Shown: piece after piece, positions 1 through 8,655 of the stretch
How positions within the stretch are numbered: the stretch's first letter is position 1
Layout: the number at the start of each line of letters is the position of its first letter
Source of the DNA: Bdellovibrionales bacterium RIFOXYC1_FULL_37_79
Lineage (GTDB): Bacteria; Bdellovibrionota; Bacteriovoracia; Bacteriovoracales; Bacteriovoracaceae
Reading direction: 5' to 3'
Length of the DNA: 56,108 nt
Assembly (NCBI GenBank): GCA_001770015.1
Contig: MEQB01000002.1
Coordinates: 82,528-138,635, forward strand
Notes under the pieces: model-generated
Database searches by the model: none
What the model was told of the DNA's origin: nothing
What the model saw: the letters and a program-made list of their open reading frames with translations, nothing else
Program-made: the position numbers and the translations under genes

Positions 1-184
1 TTGGTTCAACGGCGGGGATCTCGTCATCCAGAATAGGAAGGTCAAGATCTGGGGTAGTGTCAACGGCGACAACATCGGTACCCTCAAGATAAGCTTTCTC
101 GAAAAATTCTTCTTTTTGACAAGCTGACAAAACGATTAATAAAGAAGCGATAAAACATAATTTTGTAAATGTTGTGAAAACCAT
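1..184 (-). CDS. Putative lipoprotein (N-terminal part only)
   Basis: The reading frame starts at the minus-strand ATG at 184 and runs off the left edge of the window. An AGGAGA ribosome-binding site lies just upstream, at about 190-195. The first residues form a short hydrophobic signal ending in the lipobox LSAC (Cys at about residue 22), so the product should be a lipid-anchored envelope protein. What follows is acidic and rich in Asp, Pro and Val (for example DTTPDLDLPILDDE), typical of a flexible linker. No domain is recognisable in the 61 codons available, so no function is proposed. Confidence 0.7.
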   Translation of the reverse strand, partial: MVFTTFTKLCFIASLLIVLSACQKEEFFEKAYLEGTDVVAVDTTPDLDLPILDDEIPAVEP

Positions 185-759
185 ACCGTCTCCTACTGAA
201 ACGGCCATAAAGTCGATAATGGTCTCAACTTTATATTCCGGTTTTCCTGCTTTTGTTTCTATCAAACGTACATATGGAACAAACGTCCTACACAAAAACA
301 CAGATTTCAAAAAGCATAAGAAAAATAAAACCTAAAAGTCTCTAACAGTTCCGTTCATTGAATTGAAAAAAACTATGGTGGTGTTCTAGCATACATATTA
401 GTCCCCCTTTTTTCTGTCTGGTCTGACATCTTTTCACATTCATAAGGCCACAACATGAGATCTCTTGATTTTGTCGTGGGGCACACGTGCAGCTGCAAAA
501 TCAATTAAACAAAAACATTGTTTTTTACATTCTAATCCCGCTTTGATATGGGAACAATTAATATCTATGGGGGAGTGATCGTCTCAAAAAAAACAGTCAG
601 TTGAAATGAGTTAAAAAATGATTTTCATATTTTTAACTAGTTAGCTGGCCAGCTAATAAAAGTAATCTTTTACCCAGCGACTGCCTACTATTTCAGGTAC
701 AAAATTTATGATCTGTGAATTCTTGTGCTAATGGATTGGACTCATAAAAAACCGAATTT
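185..759. other. Long intergenic region without a convincing gene
   Basis: This 575-base gap lies between the acyl-CoA dehydrogenase gene and the lipoprotein gene, both on the minus strand. All frames are broken by stops and no coding-like stretch stands out. It must hold the promoter of the lipoprotein gene and the end of the etf transcript. The only clear element is the palindrome at 641-656. No tRNA or known riboswitch was recognised. Confidence 0.5.
641..656. repeat. Perfect 16-bp palindrome
   Basis: TTAGCTGGCCAGCTAA is self-complementary over all 16 bases. It lies about 105 bases past the stop codon of the acyl-CoA dehydrogenase gene. In RNA it could fold as a 6-bp stem with a GGCC loop, but no clear U-run follows on the minus strand, so it is a poor rho-independent terminator. 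A dimeric protein binding site upstream of the lipoprotein gene is the other option. Confidence 0.4.
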
Positions 760-2478
760 TCAGATTTCCCTTATTATCCCTTCGTGTAACGAAGCGATCG
801 AATAATCATCTGAAGCGATAAATGCAAGCCGGCTTCTGCTTTCTGGAATGGCCTTGCTGGTATAGATTTGAGCCATTTGTTTCTTTCTTTGATTTTTTAG
901 TCCATCAATGGAAAGCAGATAGGAGTTCACGGTGTAAAGTGCCATCTCGGTCAGTCTCCTGGCGTGAAATTCAATTGATAAGGTATCGTTTCTTTTCTTT
1001 ATGTGAGAGATTGCCAGTTCTAAATTGGTGCGCAGTTCCTGCAGTGCTTTGAAAAGTTCAGGCGCTTGATGAAAATCGTTATCATTTTCATATTCGTTGA
1101 GTCGTTCGCTGATAAGACCGCAGGTAATTCCCCCAATGGCCGCCACAATTTGCATTTGGGTGGTGCCTTCGTAAATATTGGTGATTCGCTGATCCCTTGC
1201 ATGTCTTTCCACGTTGAATTCCGTGGTATAGCCAACGCCGCCATGAATCTGGATGGCATCATAGCAAATTTTATTGCCGACTTCAGTGTTATGGGCCTTG
1301 GCAAGTGGAGTAAAGAGTCCTGCGAGTTTGGTATATTTACTCACCTCATCCCGCAGATCGGATTTTCGTTCGGGATATTTTTCCATCCTTTCTTCCAGAC
1401 CTTCCTTGAGGTCAACAATTTTGCTGGTTTCATACAGCAAGGCCCTGGAAGCTTCCAATCCAATTTTCATATCCGTAAGCATTTCATAAACTGCGGTAAA
1501 ACTTAAAATTTTCTTTTTAAATTGATTTCGTTCTTTGGCATATTTTAAGGACTCTCTGTAAGCCGCTTCCGCAATGCCCAGGGATTGGGCGGCAATACCG
1601 AGTCTGGCACCATTCATCAGACTCATGGTGTATTTAATAAGTCCCATGCGGCGGGTGCCCAGTAGCTCACATTTGGCGTTGTTAAATTGAATTTCACAAG
1701 TGGGTGAGCCGTGAATGCCCAGTTTATGTTCAATTCTTCTTATAGTGAGATTTTGATCTCGTTCGTAAACAAATAATGAAAGTCCTCTTCCGTCGGTGGT
1801 TTTATCTTCACTGCGAGCAAGTACCAGCGAAATATCAGCGCAACCGTTGGTGATAAATCTTTTAACCCCATTTAAATACCAGGTTCCGTCCGGGTCTTGA
1901 TGGGCCTTGAGCATAACCGCCTGGAGGTCACTTCCGGCGTCTGGTTCGGTTAAGGCCATGGCACCCATGACTTCTCCTTTAGCAAAACGCGGAAGAAATC
2001 TTGTTTTTTGATCTTCTGAACCAAATTTACAGATGGTGTCTGCAATATCTTGCAGTCCCACCAGATTCATTAGAGAGGCATCGGCTCTTGAGACCATTTC
2101 GATGCACATAGAGTAGATGGTTTTAGGAAGATTAAGTCCTTCGAATTTTCGTGGGAGAGTCATTCCCATGAGATCCGCTTTTTTAAGAATATCAATGGCC
2201 TCCTTCGTACCCTTGGCATAATAGACTTCTCCGTCCCTATAAGTCGCTCCCTGTTGATCAACTTCGGTGGCCCTTTGGGCAATATAATTACCGGTGATAT
2301 CCCCGACAATTTCTAAAATCTTTTTATAGTTATCCACGGTGTCTTCATAATCAAGTGGAGAGTAGCTGCAGGTCTTTGAGTCTGTGAAGTTGTCTTCTTT
2401 GAGTTCAACAATCCTTCGAAGATCCATATTTTCCAGGTGGAAGATTATATCTTGGTTATCGTTGTAAAAATTTGACAT
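760..2478 (-). CDS. Acyl-CoA dehydrogenase, long DmdC-like type
   Basis: This flavoenzyme should oxidise an acyl-CoA to the trans-2-enoyl-CoA and pass electrons to ETF. At 572 residues it is longer than the usual 380-400 because of an N-terminal extension and an extra C-terminal helical domain, as in the 3-methylmercaptopropionyl-CoA dehydrogenase-like branch. The FAD/substrate motif ALTEPDAGSD is at about 175-184. The catalytic base is probably E437 in IYEGTTQMQ, preceded by the conserved IHGGVGYTTE. The gene is the last of a minus-strand operon, starting 4 bases after etfA ends, so its electron acceptor is encoded beside it. The exact acyl substrate cannot be told from sequence. Confidence 0.92.
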   Translation of the reverse strand: MSNFYNDNQDIIFHLENMDLRRIVELKEDNFTDSKTCSYSPLDYEDTVDNYKKILEIVGDITGNYIAQRATEVDQQGATYRDGEVYYAKGTKEAIDILKKADLMGMTLPRKFEGLNLPKTIYSMCIEMVSRADASLMNLVGLQDIADTICKFGSEDQKTRFLPRFAKGEVMGAMALTEPDAGSDLQAVMLKAHQDPDGTWYLNGVKRFITNGCADISLVLARSEDKTTDGRGLSLFVYERDQNLTIRRIEHKLGIHGSPTCEIQFNNAKCELLGTRRMGLIKYTMSLMNGARLGIAAQSLGIAEAAYRESLKYAKERNQFKKKILSFTAVYEMLTDMKIGLEASRALLYETSKIVDLKEGLEERMEKYPERKSDLRDEVSKYTKLAGLFTPLAKAHNTEVGNKICYDAIQIHGGVGYTTEFNVERHARDQRITNIYEGTTQMQIVAAIGGITCGLISERLNEYENDNDFHQAPELFKALQELRTNLELAISHIKKRNDTLSIEFHARRLTEMALYTVNSYLLSIDGLKNQRKKQMAQIYTSKAIPESRSRLAFIASDDYSIASLHEGIIREI

Positions 2479-2482
2479 ATAT

Positions 2483-3484
2483 TTATCCTCGGTAGGCCTT
2501 GATCATTTTAGGTATAACGTCTTTAACATCACCGACGATACCATAATTGGCGATTTTAAAGATGGGAGCATCAGGGTCATTATTGATGGCAATGATTCTT
2601 TTGGCCTCACTCATGCCGGCCATATGTTGAATCTGACCGGATATACCGCAAGCGATGTAGAGGTTGGGCCGTACCGTTATGCCCGTTTGACCGACTTGAT
2701 GGTCTTTGTTGAGCAGACCGGCATCCACCACTGGACGAGAGGCCCCGACTTCACCACCGAGAGTTTTAGCAAGTTGTTTGATGAGAAAAATGCACTCGGG
2801 AGTGCAGGCCCCCATGCCGCTTGCCACGATGATTCTAGCTTGCTTTAGATCCACGGTTTTTTCTTCGCGGATGACGTCAAGAATTTCGCTTAAAAAATCA
2901 CTATCAGATAGATTACATGGTTCAGAGATGATTTCAGTTTTTTGGTTGGTATCGGGGGTGTTTTGCTTCATGACACCTTCACGCACAGTGGCCATGGAGG
3001 GATTTGATTCTGGTGAAACAATGGTGGCCACGATATTTCCACCAAAGGCCGGTCTTATTTGTAGCAGAGTATTTTCAAAGGTCTGCTCCTTGATGCTATG
3101 ACTGCCGATTTCCAGTTTGGTGCAATCAGCAGTGAGTCCGCAACAGAGTTCGCTGGCAACTCTGGGGGCAATATCACGACCGGTGGTCGTGGCGCCAAAA
3201 AGCACGATCTGGGGTTTATATTTCTTGATGATGTGGGACACTAGCTTGGAAAAGGGCACCGAAGAGAAATGGTTTAAGCGTTTATCTTTGATGTAGTAGA
3301 GTTTTTGGCATCCATAGTGGCCAAGTGGGGAAAGTTCTTCTGCGGCATTGTGAGATAAAACCACCCCGTGCACTTCGCAGTTTAATTTTTTAGCAAGCCG
3401 GGTTGCTTCGCTAACCAGTTCCAGACTGACATCTGCCACTTTTTGATTATTATGTTCAATAAAAACCAGGATTGGTGCATTCAT
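2483..3484 (-). CDS. etfA: Electron transfer flavoprotein alpha subunit
   Basis: This is the FAD-carrying subunit of the ETF heterodimer, which takes electrons from acyl-CoA dehydrogenases and delivers them to ETF-quinone oxidoreductase. The C-terminal FAD domain is well conserved at about residues 230-320, with GASRPVVDAGL, QVGQTG, LYIACGISGQIQH and PIFKIANYGIVGDV. The N-terminal Rossmann-like domain covers about 1-190. Length (333 residues) is normal. It sits between etfB (8 bases upstream) and the acyl-CoA dehydrogenase gene (4 bases downstream), so the three are almost certainly co-transcribed. Confidence 0.96.
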   Translation of the reverse strand: MNAPILVFIEHNNQKVADVSLELVSEATRLAKKLNCEVHGVVLSHNAAEELSPLGHYGCQKLYYIKDKRLNHFSSVPFSKLVSHIIKKYKPQIVLFGATTTGRDIAPRVASELCCGLTADCTKLEIGSHSIKEQTFENTLLQIRPAFGGNIVATIVSPESNPSMATVREGVMKQNTPDTNQKTEIISEPCNLSDSDFLSEILDVIREEKTVDLKQARIIVASGMGACTPECIFLIKQLAKTLGGEVGASRPVVDAGLLNKDHQVGQTGITVRPNLYIACGISGQIQHMAGMSEAKRIIAINNDPDAPIFKIANYGIVGDVKDVIPKMIKAYRG

Positions 3485-3492
3485 TTTATCTC

Positions 3493-4371
3493 CTATCCAA
3501 AAATATGCTCGTTTTTCAGCTCGTCAATCAAGGCACCAATGCCGGCCTCAGTGTTTGGAATATCTTGCATATTTTTACTATTGGCGGTCAAAACCACTTT
3601 TTCGATATGTTTAACTTTGGTGGGAGAACCGGCCAAACCAATTTTAATACTGTCGGCGCCAATGGAGTCAGCACTCCATTCAGTGATATATTTTTTAGTC
3701 CGATCTTCCGGGGTTTTCAAATAGGTTTCGTCGTAGGATTCCTCGACTTCTTTTTTAGTGATGTTTTTAAACATCATGACTCTTTTAACGCTGGGAAATC
3801 TTGGCTCATTGGCCTCGGCGGTAACAGTGATCAGTACCGGGAAACCAGATTTAACAATTTCTTGTCCGTATTCAGTTTGTCTTCTAAGGGTAATGGAGTT
3901 GTTTGTGACTTCTTCTACTCTTATAATATTGGTAATCTGGTTGATTTTCAGTTTTTCGGCAATCTGCGGGCCAACCTGGGCGGTATCGCCATCAATGGCC
4001 TGTCTTCCGCAAAAAATGATGTCATATCTGCCGATTTTTTCAATCGCACATTTAAGCGAGTAAGAGGTGGCCAGGGTGTCCGCCCCGGCAAATTTGCGAT
4101 CAGAGATTAAGACGGCTTCATCAGCACCGCGGTAGAGTGCATCTTTCAAGACTTCAATCGCCTTGGGAGGGCCCATGGTGATGACGGTTATTTTGCCACC
4201 AAGTTGGTCTTTTACTTTCAGGGCCTCTTCAAGTGCATTCAAATCTTCGGGATTAAAAATGGTGGGGAGCATTGCCCTATTAACAGTACCATCCTCTTTC
4301 ATGGCATCTCCCGATATGTTATGAGTATCCGGGACTTGTTTGACGGTTACAATAATGTTGAGCGCACCCAT
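3493..4371 (-). CDS. etfB: Electron transfer flavoprotein beta subunit
   Basis: This is the AMP-binding partner of EtfA. Family hallmarks are the N-terminal VKQVPDT, the stretch TIFNPEDLNALEEAL and the signature GRQAIDGDTAQVGPQIAEKL around residues 120-140. At 292 residues it is somewhat longer than the roughly 250 typical of the family; the additional length seems to lie at the C-terminal end. It is the first gene of the etfB-etfA-acyl-CoA dehydrogenase operon. The 150-base gap to the divergent fabI gene must carry its promoter. Confidence 0.96.
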   Translation of the reverse strand: MGALNIIVTVKQVPDTHNISGDAMKEDGTVNRAMLPTIFNPEDLNALEEALKVKDQLGGKITVITMGPPKAIEVLKDALYRGADEAVLISDRKFAGADTLATSYSLKCAIEKIGRYDIIFCGRQAIDGDTAQVGPQIAEKLKINQITNIIRVEEVTNNSITLRRQTEYGQEIVKSGFPVLITVTAEANEPRFPSVKRVMMFKNITKKEVEESYDETYLKTPEDRTKKYITEWSADSIGADSIKIGLAGSPTKVKHIEKVVLTANSKNMQDIPNTEAGIGALIDELKNEHIFG

Positions 4372-4449
4372 GTAAATGACTCCTTAAAGTACAATTCTAA
4401 AGCCATGTCATTCTAAAGATAGAGTGCTAAATTGACTACTTAAAATATG

Positions 4450-4477
4450 TTGATTTTTATCAAGATTTGATTATGAT
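4450..4477 (+). promoter_or_regulatory. Candidate sigma-70-type promoter for fabI
   Basis: TTGATT at 4450-4455 and TATGAT at 4472-4477 are separated by 16 bases and lie about 65 bases before the fabI GTG start. The -10 matches the consensus at five of six positions. This is read by eye only, and AT-rich DNA produces such matches by chance. Confidence 0.4.
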
Positions 4478-4542
4478 GATCTATGTAATAAAGATCTGGT
4501 CATCGTCACTACTCATTATCTTTCATGATAAAGGGAATTACC

Positions 4543-5310
4543 GTGGATTTACTAAAAAATAAAAATGCTCTGATTCTGGGGGTGGCCAATGAGCGATCCA
4601 TTGCCTGGGGAATAACCAAAGAACTAAAAAAGTACGGCGCAAATATCGGGCTTACCTATCAAAGTGAACTATTCAAAAAAAGAGTTGATCCGCTGCTTGC
4701 CACTTTTCCGGTTGATTTTTTACAAGAGATGGATGTGACCAATGATCTTCATTACTTGAATTTAAAGGAAGTGATAGAAAAAAAATGGGGGAGGGTGGAT
4801 ATTCTGGTGCACTCACTTGCTTACGCTGATAAAGAGGATTTAAGAGGGAGATTCAGTGATATTTCAAGACCTGGTTTTATGAAAGCCATGGATATCTCGG
4901 TCTATTCTTTCATAGCACTGCTTAAACATTTGAAAACCATGATGCCTGCCGGTAGTTCGGCGATGGCCATGACTTATCATGGGTCCCAGAAAGTTTTGAA
5001 AGGTTATAATGTCATGGGATCTGCCAAAGCCGCTTTGGAATCGGCCATTCGATACCTGGCCGATGATTTGGGCGAGGACCAAATTAGAGTCAATGCCATT
5101 TCAGCCGGTCCTATTAAAACCCTGGCCTCGTCAGGTATAAAAACCATTCAAAACTTCAGAGAGATTATTGAACAAAGGGCCCCTTTGCATAGGAATGTGA
5201 CTACCGAGGATGTCGGGGGAGCAGCCGTCTGGCTGGCCAGTGATTTATCCAAAGCGGTGACGGGTCAAATTATTTATGTTGATTCGGGAATTTCGATTAC
5301 GGCGATGTAG
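4543..5310 (+). CDS. fabI: Enoyl-[acyl-carrier-protein] reductase (NADH), FabI type
   Basis: FabI reduces trans-2-enoyl-ACP in the last step of each fatty-acid elongation cycle. The cofactor signature GVANERSIAWGI follows the first strand. The catalytic pair is visible as Y155 and K162 (Y-N-V-M-x-x-A-K), with a second Tyr at 145, close to E. coli Y156/K163/Y146. The GTG at 4543 is chosen because AAGGGA lies 6 bases before it (4531-4536). The in-frame ATG at 4525 has no ribosome-binding site and would add six residues ahead of the normal FabI start. The 3' end overlaps the convergent gene by 14 bases. FabI is the target of triclosan-like inhibitors in other bacteria. Confidence 0.95.
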   Translation: MDLLKNKNALILGVANERSIAWGITKELKKYGANIGLTYQSELFKKRVDPLLATFPVDFLQEMDVTNDLHYLNLKEVIEKKWGRVDILVHSLAYADKEDLRGRFSDISRPGFMKAMDISVYSFIALLKHLKTMMPAGSSAMAMTYHGSQKVLKGYNVMGSAKAALESAIRYLADDLGEDQIRVNAISAGPIKTLASSGIKTIQNFREIIEQRAPLHRNVTTEDVGGAAVWLASDLSKAVTGQIIYVDSGISITAM

Positions 5311-7315
5311 ATATCTCTCCCAGCCGGGCAATAATCTTGTTTCCTTCCACTCGGATATTTTCATCCGCAAAAAAGTTTTTCATGAGAAACAAGATGGCAT
5401 TTTTTTTCAGTAGAGGACCGGCGGAAGCCTTCATCACGGTCAGAATGATTTCGGAAGTGGTCTTGTTATACATGATTTTGCCTTCAAATTTCGGTTCGGT
5501 GGGAATCAACATGACACTCATTTTAAGTTTGAGGATGAAATTGGAATTGGCAGTAACAAAGTCCACGTTTTCATATTTGGTTCTCTTGCTTGCTCCATTC
5601 AAGGCATTTTTAACGGTTTTGATCTTGATTTTGGTATTGTTGACACAATTATCCAGCACGTTGTTGACGTTGAGATCCTGAAAATTTTCAAACGTGACAT
5701 TGGGGTTGCATAAAAAACTCATTTTTTCAAAGTAAATACTATTGTTGTTAAGCTTATAATTGGCCGCAGGGATGTTTAGGAATAATTGATTCTTATCCAC
5801 GGACACATCTTTGATTTCCAGTTGCAAGGCATATTTGTTATTAGTGGCCTTGATAAGTGGAATTTTAAGCAGCGAGTTTTCAAAGCACCTACGTTGCAGT
5901 AATTCAAAATCCAGTGGGGGGTCATCTTGATTTCTTTTACAACTGGCCTCAATGTTATGAATGGATGCCTTGATAGTGGGTGAGGTGATAGTAATCTGCG
6001 GGGCATTTAAGATAAATTGGTTGTTTTTTATATTGGCGCTGGAGATGTTGATCTTGACCTGGGTTTGGGTTTTGGGGTCGTTTAAATCAATGGTGGGAAG
6101 TTCGATGGTTCCATCCATCAGACAGTCGGTAATGAGGGCACTCAGGTCAAAGCTTTTGATGTTGTTACATCTGGCCGAAACGGTGGGAATCAAAAAACTA
6201 CTGGTGTCTTTGCTGCCTGAAATATTGTTAATGCGGGCATGGATTTTGGTTAAATCCTCCTGCTTGGTTTCGTAATGAAAGTTGTCCATTTTTAATAAAA
6301 AATCCTTGGATTGATAACTGAGATTTTCTATATCACTACGGAGTTCACTGGCACATTCGAACAGCATCTTTTGAAAATCAAAAGTTTCAAGGGCATTAAG
6401 GTGGGTTTGCGCATGACATCTGAAAGCGGTTTTTTCGGTGCTAAAGACTGCCTGGTCCTTCATTTCGATCTGACTGCTTTTTAAATTGAAATCAAAGTGA
6501 TAATCATTGATCGCCATTTGGTTGTTAAAAAGAGTGGCCTTGATTGATTGTTCGGGGAGAAATACTTCAAACCAGCCTTTTTTAAGATTTCCCTCGGTCA
6601 GACATCCCCGGACAAAATCAATGCCTTGGGAATTCGGGGTTACCCAGTTTTTTTGACACTCGATATTGCTTTCTTTGAGCGCAACTTCTAGCGTGTTTGA
6701 AGCGTAGTTTAATTGATTGGCATCAACTTTTAAGCGGTCTGGGGTCAGCGTTATGCTGTTGGCGTTGATTTCCAGATCGGACTCGGTGTTGTTGAAATGA
6801 ATGGAAGGCGAGATGACTTGATCATAGGAAGTTATCTGGGAATTGTTTAAACAGCGCTCAATATCGATTTCATTGTTGTCCAGAAAGCATTCCAGGCCAA
6901 ACATGATGGCCTTTAAATAATAGGTGGAGGTTTCAATTTCAAAATAGTCAGATTTAATTGCCAGAATATTATTATAAAGTTGAAAGTTAAAATGATGGGA
7001 GAGAATTTTTTTATAATTGATGCCATCAAAATTGGCCAGACTGGGAAAGGTATAATTAAAATCTCCGCCTACTACCTGAATCATTTCAGGATTGATGTTG
7101 ATGGCATATTTTTTCAATTTTTGATCTCGGAGGGTTACGTTGGCAAAGGCACTGGCGAAGGTCAGATGGGTCAGTTCAGTGGAGCCAAAAAGATTAATTT
7201 CGTCGGATAAAATGGATAGATTGGAAAGACCTACATCGATTCTTTTTTCAAACATGGTGGCCCAAGAGGAGGTTGAAAAAGCGGATAGCAGGGTGATGAG
7301 AACCAGATAGATCAT
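5297..7315 (-). CDS. Exported protein with six Cys-pair repeats, function unknown
   Basis: The 672-residue product starts with a Sec signal peptide (hydrophobic 1-14, likely cleavage after SWA at 19). Its cysteines come in six pairs: 143/155, 220/238, 300/321, 383/398, 459/477 and 536/557. The first Cys of each pair recurs every 76-83 residues, between segments of alternating polar and hydrophobic residues that look like beta strands. This points to a tandem-repeat protein with a disulfide-closed loop per repeat. The last 100 residues (about 575-672) lack Cys and may be a separate cap. AsmA/TamB-like or beta-solenoid folds are possible, but I do not recognise a family. The 3' end overlaps fabI convergently. 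Confidence 0.85.
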   Translation of the reverse strand: MIYLVLITLLSAFSTSSWATMFEKRIDVGLSNLSILSDEINLFGSTELTHLTFASAFANVTLRDQKLKKYAININPEMIQVVGGDFNYTFPSLANFDGINYKKILSHHFNFQLYNNILAIKSDYFEIETSTYYLKAIMFGLECFLDNNEIDIERCLNNSQITSYDQVISPSIHFNNTESDLEINANSITLTPDRLKVDANQLNYASNTLEVALKESNIECQKNWVTPNSQGIDFVRGCLTEGNLKKGWFEVFLPEQSIKATLFNNQMAINDYHFDFNLKSSQIEMKDQAVFSTEKTAFRCHAQTHLNALETFDFQKMLFECASELRSDIENLSYQSKDFLLKMDNFHYETKQEDLTKIHARINNISGSKDTSSFLIPTVSARCNNIKSFDLSALITDCLMDGTIELPTIDLNDPKTQTQVKINISSANIKNNQFILNAPQITITSPTIKASIHNIEASCKRNQDDPPLDFELLQRRCFENSLLKIPLIKATNNKYALQLEIKDVSVDKNQLFLNIPAANYKLNNNSIYFEKMSFLCNPNVTFENFQDLNVNNVLDNCVNNTKIKIKTVKNALNGASKRTKYENVDFVTANSNFILKLKMSVMLIPTEPKFEGKIMYNKTTSEIILTVMKASAGPLLKKNAILFLMKNFFADENIRVEGNKIIARLGEISTSP

Positions 7316-7496
7316 AATAATGCTCCAAGTGTATTGATGGTGAAGATATACAATAAAAATTGACTCAGTGGGTAAAAATATGGCTTTTTTGTAGTAATTA
7401 CAGCCGTAAACTCGATTAAATTGCTTGGGAATTTGGTTAGTCAGCAGCTTTCCAATAGGTAAATATGTTCTTGTTATTATTTAAATTTGAATCGTT

Positions 7497-7502
7497 TATA
7501 AT
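7497..7502 (+). promoter_or_regulatory. TATAAT -10-like hexamer
   Basis: A perfect TATAAT lies 32 bases before the ATG at 7535, a distance that suits a transcript with a short leader. No good -35 hexamer is seen at 17 bases; TTGTTA at 7471-7476 is 20 bases away. An AGGGA ribosome-binding site follows before the ATG. Weak evidence. Confidence 0.35.
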
Positions 7503-7534
7503 AGGATAAAAGGTCTGTTTTTAGGGACTGATAA

Positions 7535-8632
7535 ATGAACTTTATTTTAAATTTCAAATTATCCAACGACACCAAATTTAAGCATATAACAGCTTTTAAG
7601 GTGGCATTTGTACCCTTTATTTCACTGGTCATTATCTCTTTTGGATTTTGGATTTTTCTAGAAACCATGTATGGCTTTTTTTTATCGAGTATGATCAAGA
7701 CTTTTAATCTCAAAGGCATGTTTTATCAACAAGTCCTCACCGATCTTAAAAGTTATACGCCTTTGTTTTTTTTGTATTTTCTTTTCCTTTATGCGATTGG
7801 ATTTTATCTTGCCAATCTTTTGCTTAGAAGTTTTAGGAAAATTGGGAAATTTGCCGCCAAGTTGACCGATGATCCCAGCGCTGAATTTAAACTTTCGACT
7901 CTGGAAAAGCGGGAATACCTGATGCGTTTTGCAAAATTATTTTTTGAATATATGGCGGAATGTCGGGGGTCCGGAATGGTCCTTAAAACCGAAATACCAA
8001 TGAAGTTTTGGAATATCAGAGGCGTGGTTTTTGATTATATACATTATCTCATCTATGTGCTTTTGCTTTTTGTGATCACCATCGTTACCACACTCGGGCT
8101 TGATTTTGTCAGCAAGGATATCTATCAAAAGATCACGAATTTTGCAGTGGATGTTTTACAAATAAAGCAAAATCACATGCTTTTTTTTAGTACCCAACAA
8201 GAACTGCTTTCTGCTATCGTCATGGTGACCACCGTGACCATGGTGCTGGTTTACTTTATTATCGCCAATCATCTTTTTGCAAAAACTAATGGTGTGACCT
8301 ACGCTTATTTCAGAACCCTGAAGGATGTAATACAGGGCAATTGGGAGGAACGGATCAGTCTTCGCTATGGCGATCCGGGCACCAATGATTCTGAATTTGT
8401 TAATCTCTTGATTGATTCAGTGGATGAAGAAATTGATGAATTGGTAGAACTGGAAGAAACGATTGAAGCCGACAAGGATAGAAGTGGTGAAATTGATTTA
8501 GAAGGTCTCACACCATTACGAGAAGTAGCTGTAAATGATGTACATAACGAAAATACCACGAATAATAATGAGGCAGTGGTTTTGGAATTGGAGTCGCCTC
8601 CACCGCTGCCATCTCTTCCAAATAAGAAATAA
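7535..8632 (+). CDS. Inner-membrane protein with four predicted helices and acidic cytoplasmic tail
   Basis: Four hydrophobic segments are evident at about residues 21-45, 72-95, 163-187 and 222-246. After the last helix comes a segment (about 255-300) whose pattern (LKDVIQGNWEERISLR) recalls a HAMP linker. The tail then becomes strongly acidic (290-325) and ends in the proline cluster PPPLPSLP. No kinase, GGDEF or methyl-accepting output domain follows, so it is not a standard chemoreceptor or sensor kinase. The next gene, a lipoprotein with PLD domains, begins 23 bases downstream, so the two may work together at the envelope. Function unknown. Confidence 0.8.
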   Translation: MNFILNFKLSNDTKFKHITAFKVAFVPFISLVIISFGFWIFLETMYGFFLSSMIKTFNLKGMFYQQVLTDLKSYTPLFFLYFLFLYAIGFYLANLLLRSFRKIGKFAAKLTDDPSAEFKLSTLEKREYLMRFAKLFFEYMAECRGSGMVLKTEIPMKFWNIRGVVFDYIHYLIYVLLLFVITIVTTLGLDFVSKDIYQKITNFAVDVLQIKQNHMLFFSTQQELLSAIVMVTTVTMVLVYFIIANHLFAKTNGVTYAYFRTLKDVIQGNWEERISLRYGDPGTNDSEFVNLLIDSVDEEIDELVELEETIEADKDRSGEIDLEGLTPLREVAVNDVHNENTTNNNEAVVLELESPPPLPSLPNKK

Positions 8633-8655
8633 TTGACCGTTACAAGGGGAAAACA

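Noticed and set aside
1066-1506. Plus-strand open frame inside the acyl-CoA dehydrogenase gene
   Set aside because: The minus-strand frame has full catalytic motifs and operon context; the opposite frame is a shadow.
3472-4110. Plus-strand 212-codon frame over etfB
   Set aside because: Antisense shadow of a clear ETF beta gene; no ribosome-binding site and low-complexity Phe/Gly composition.
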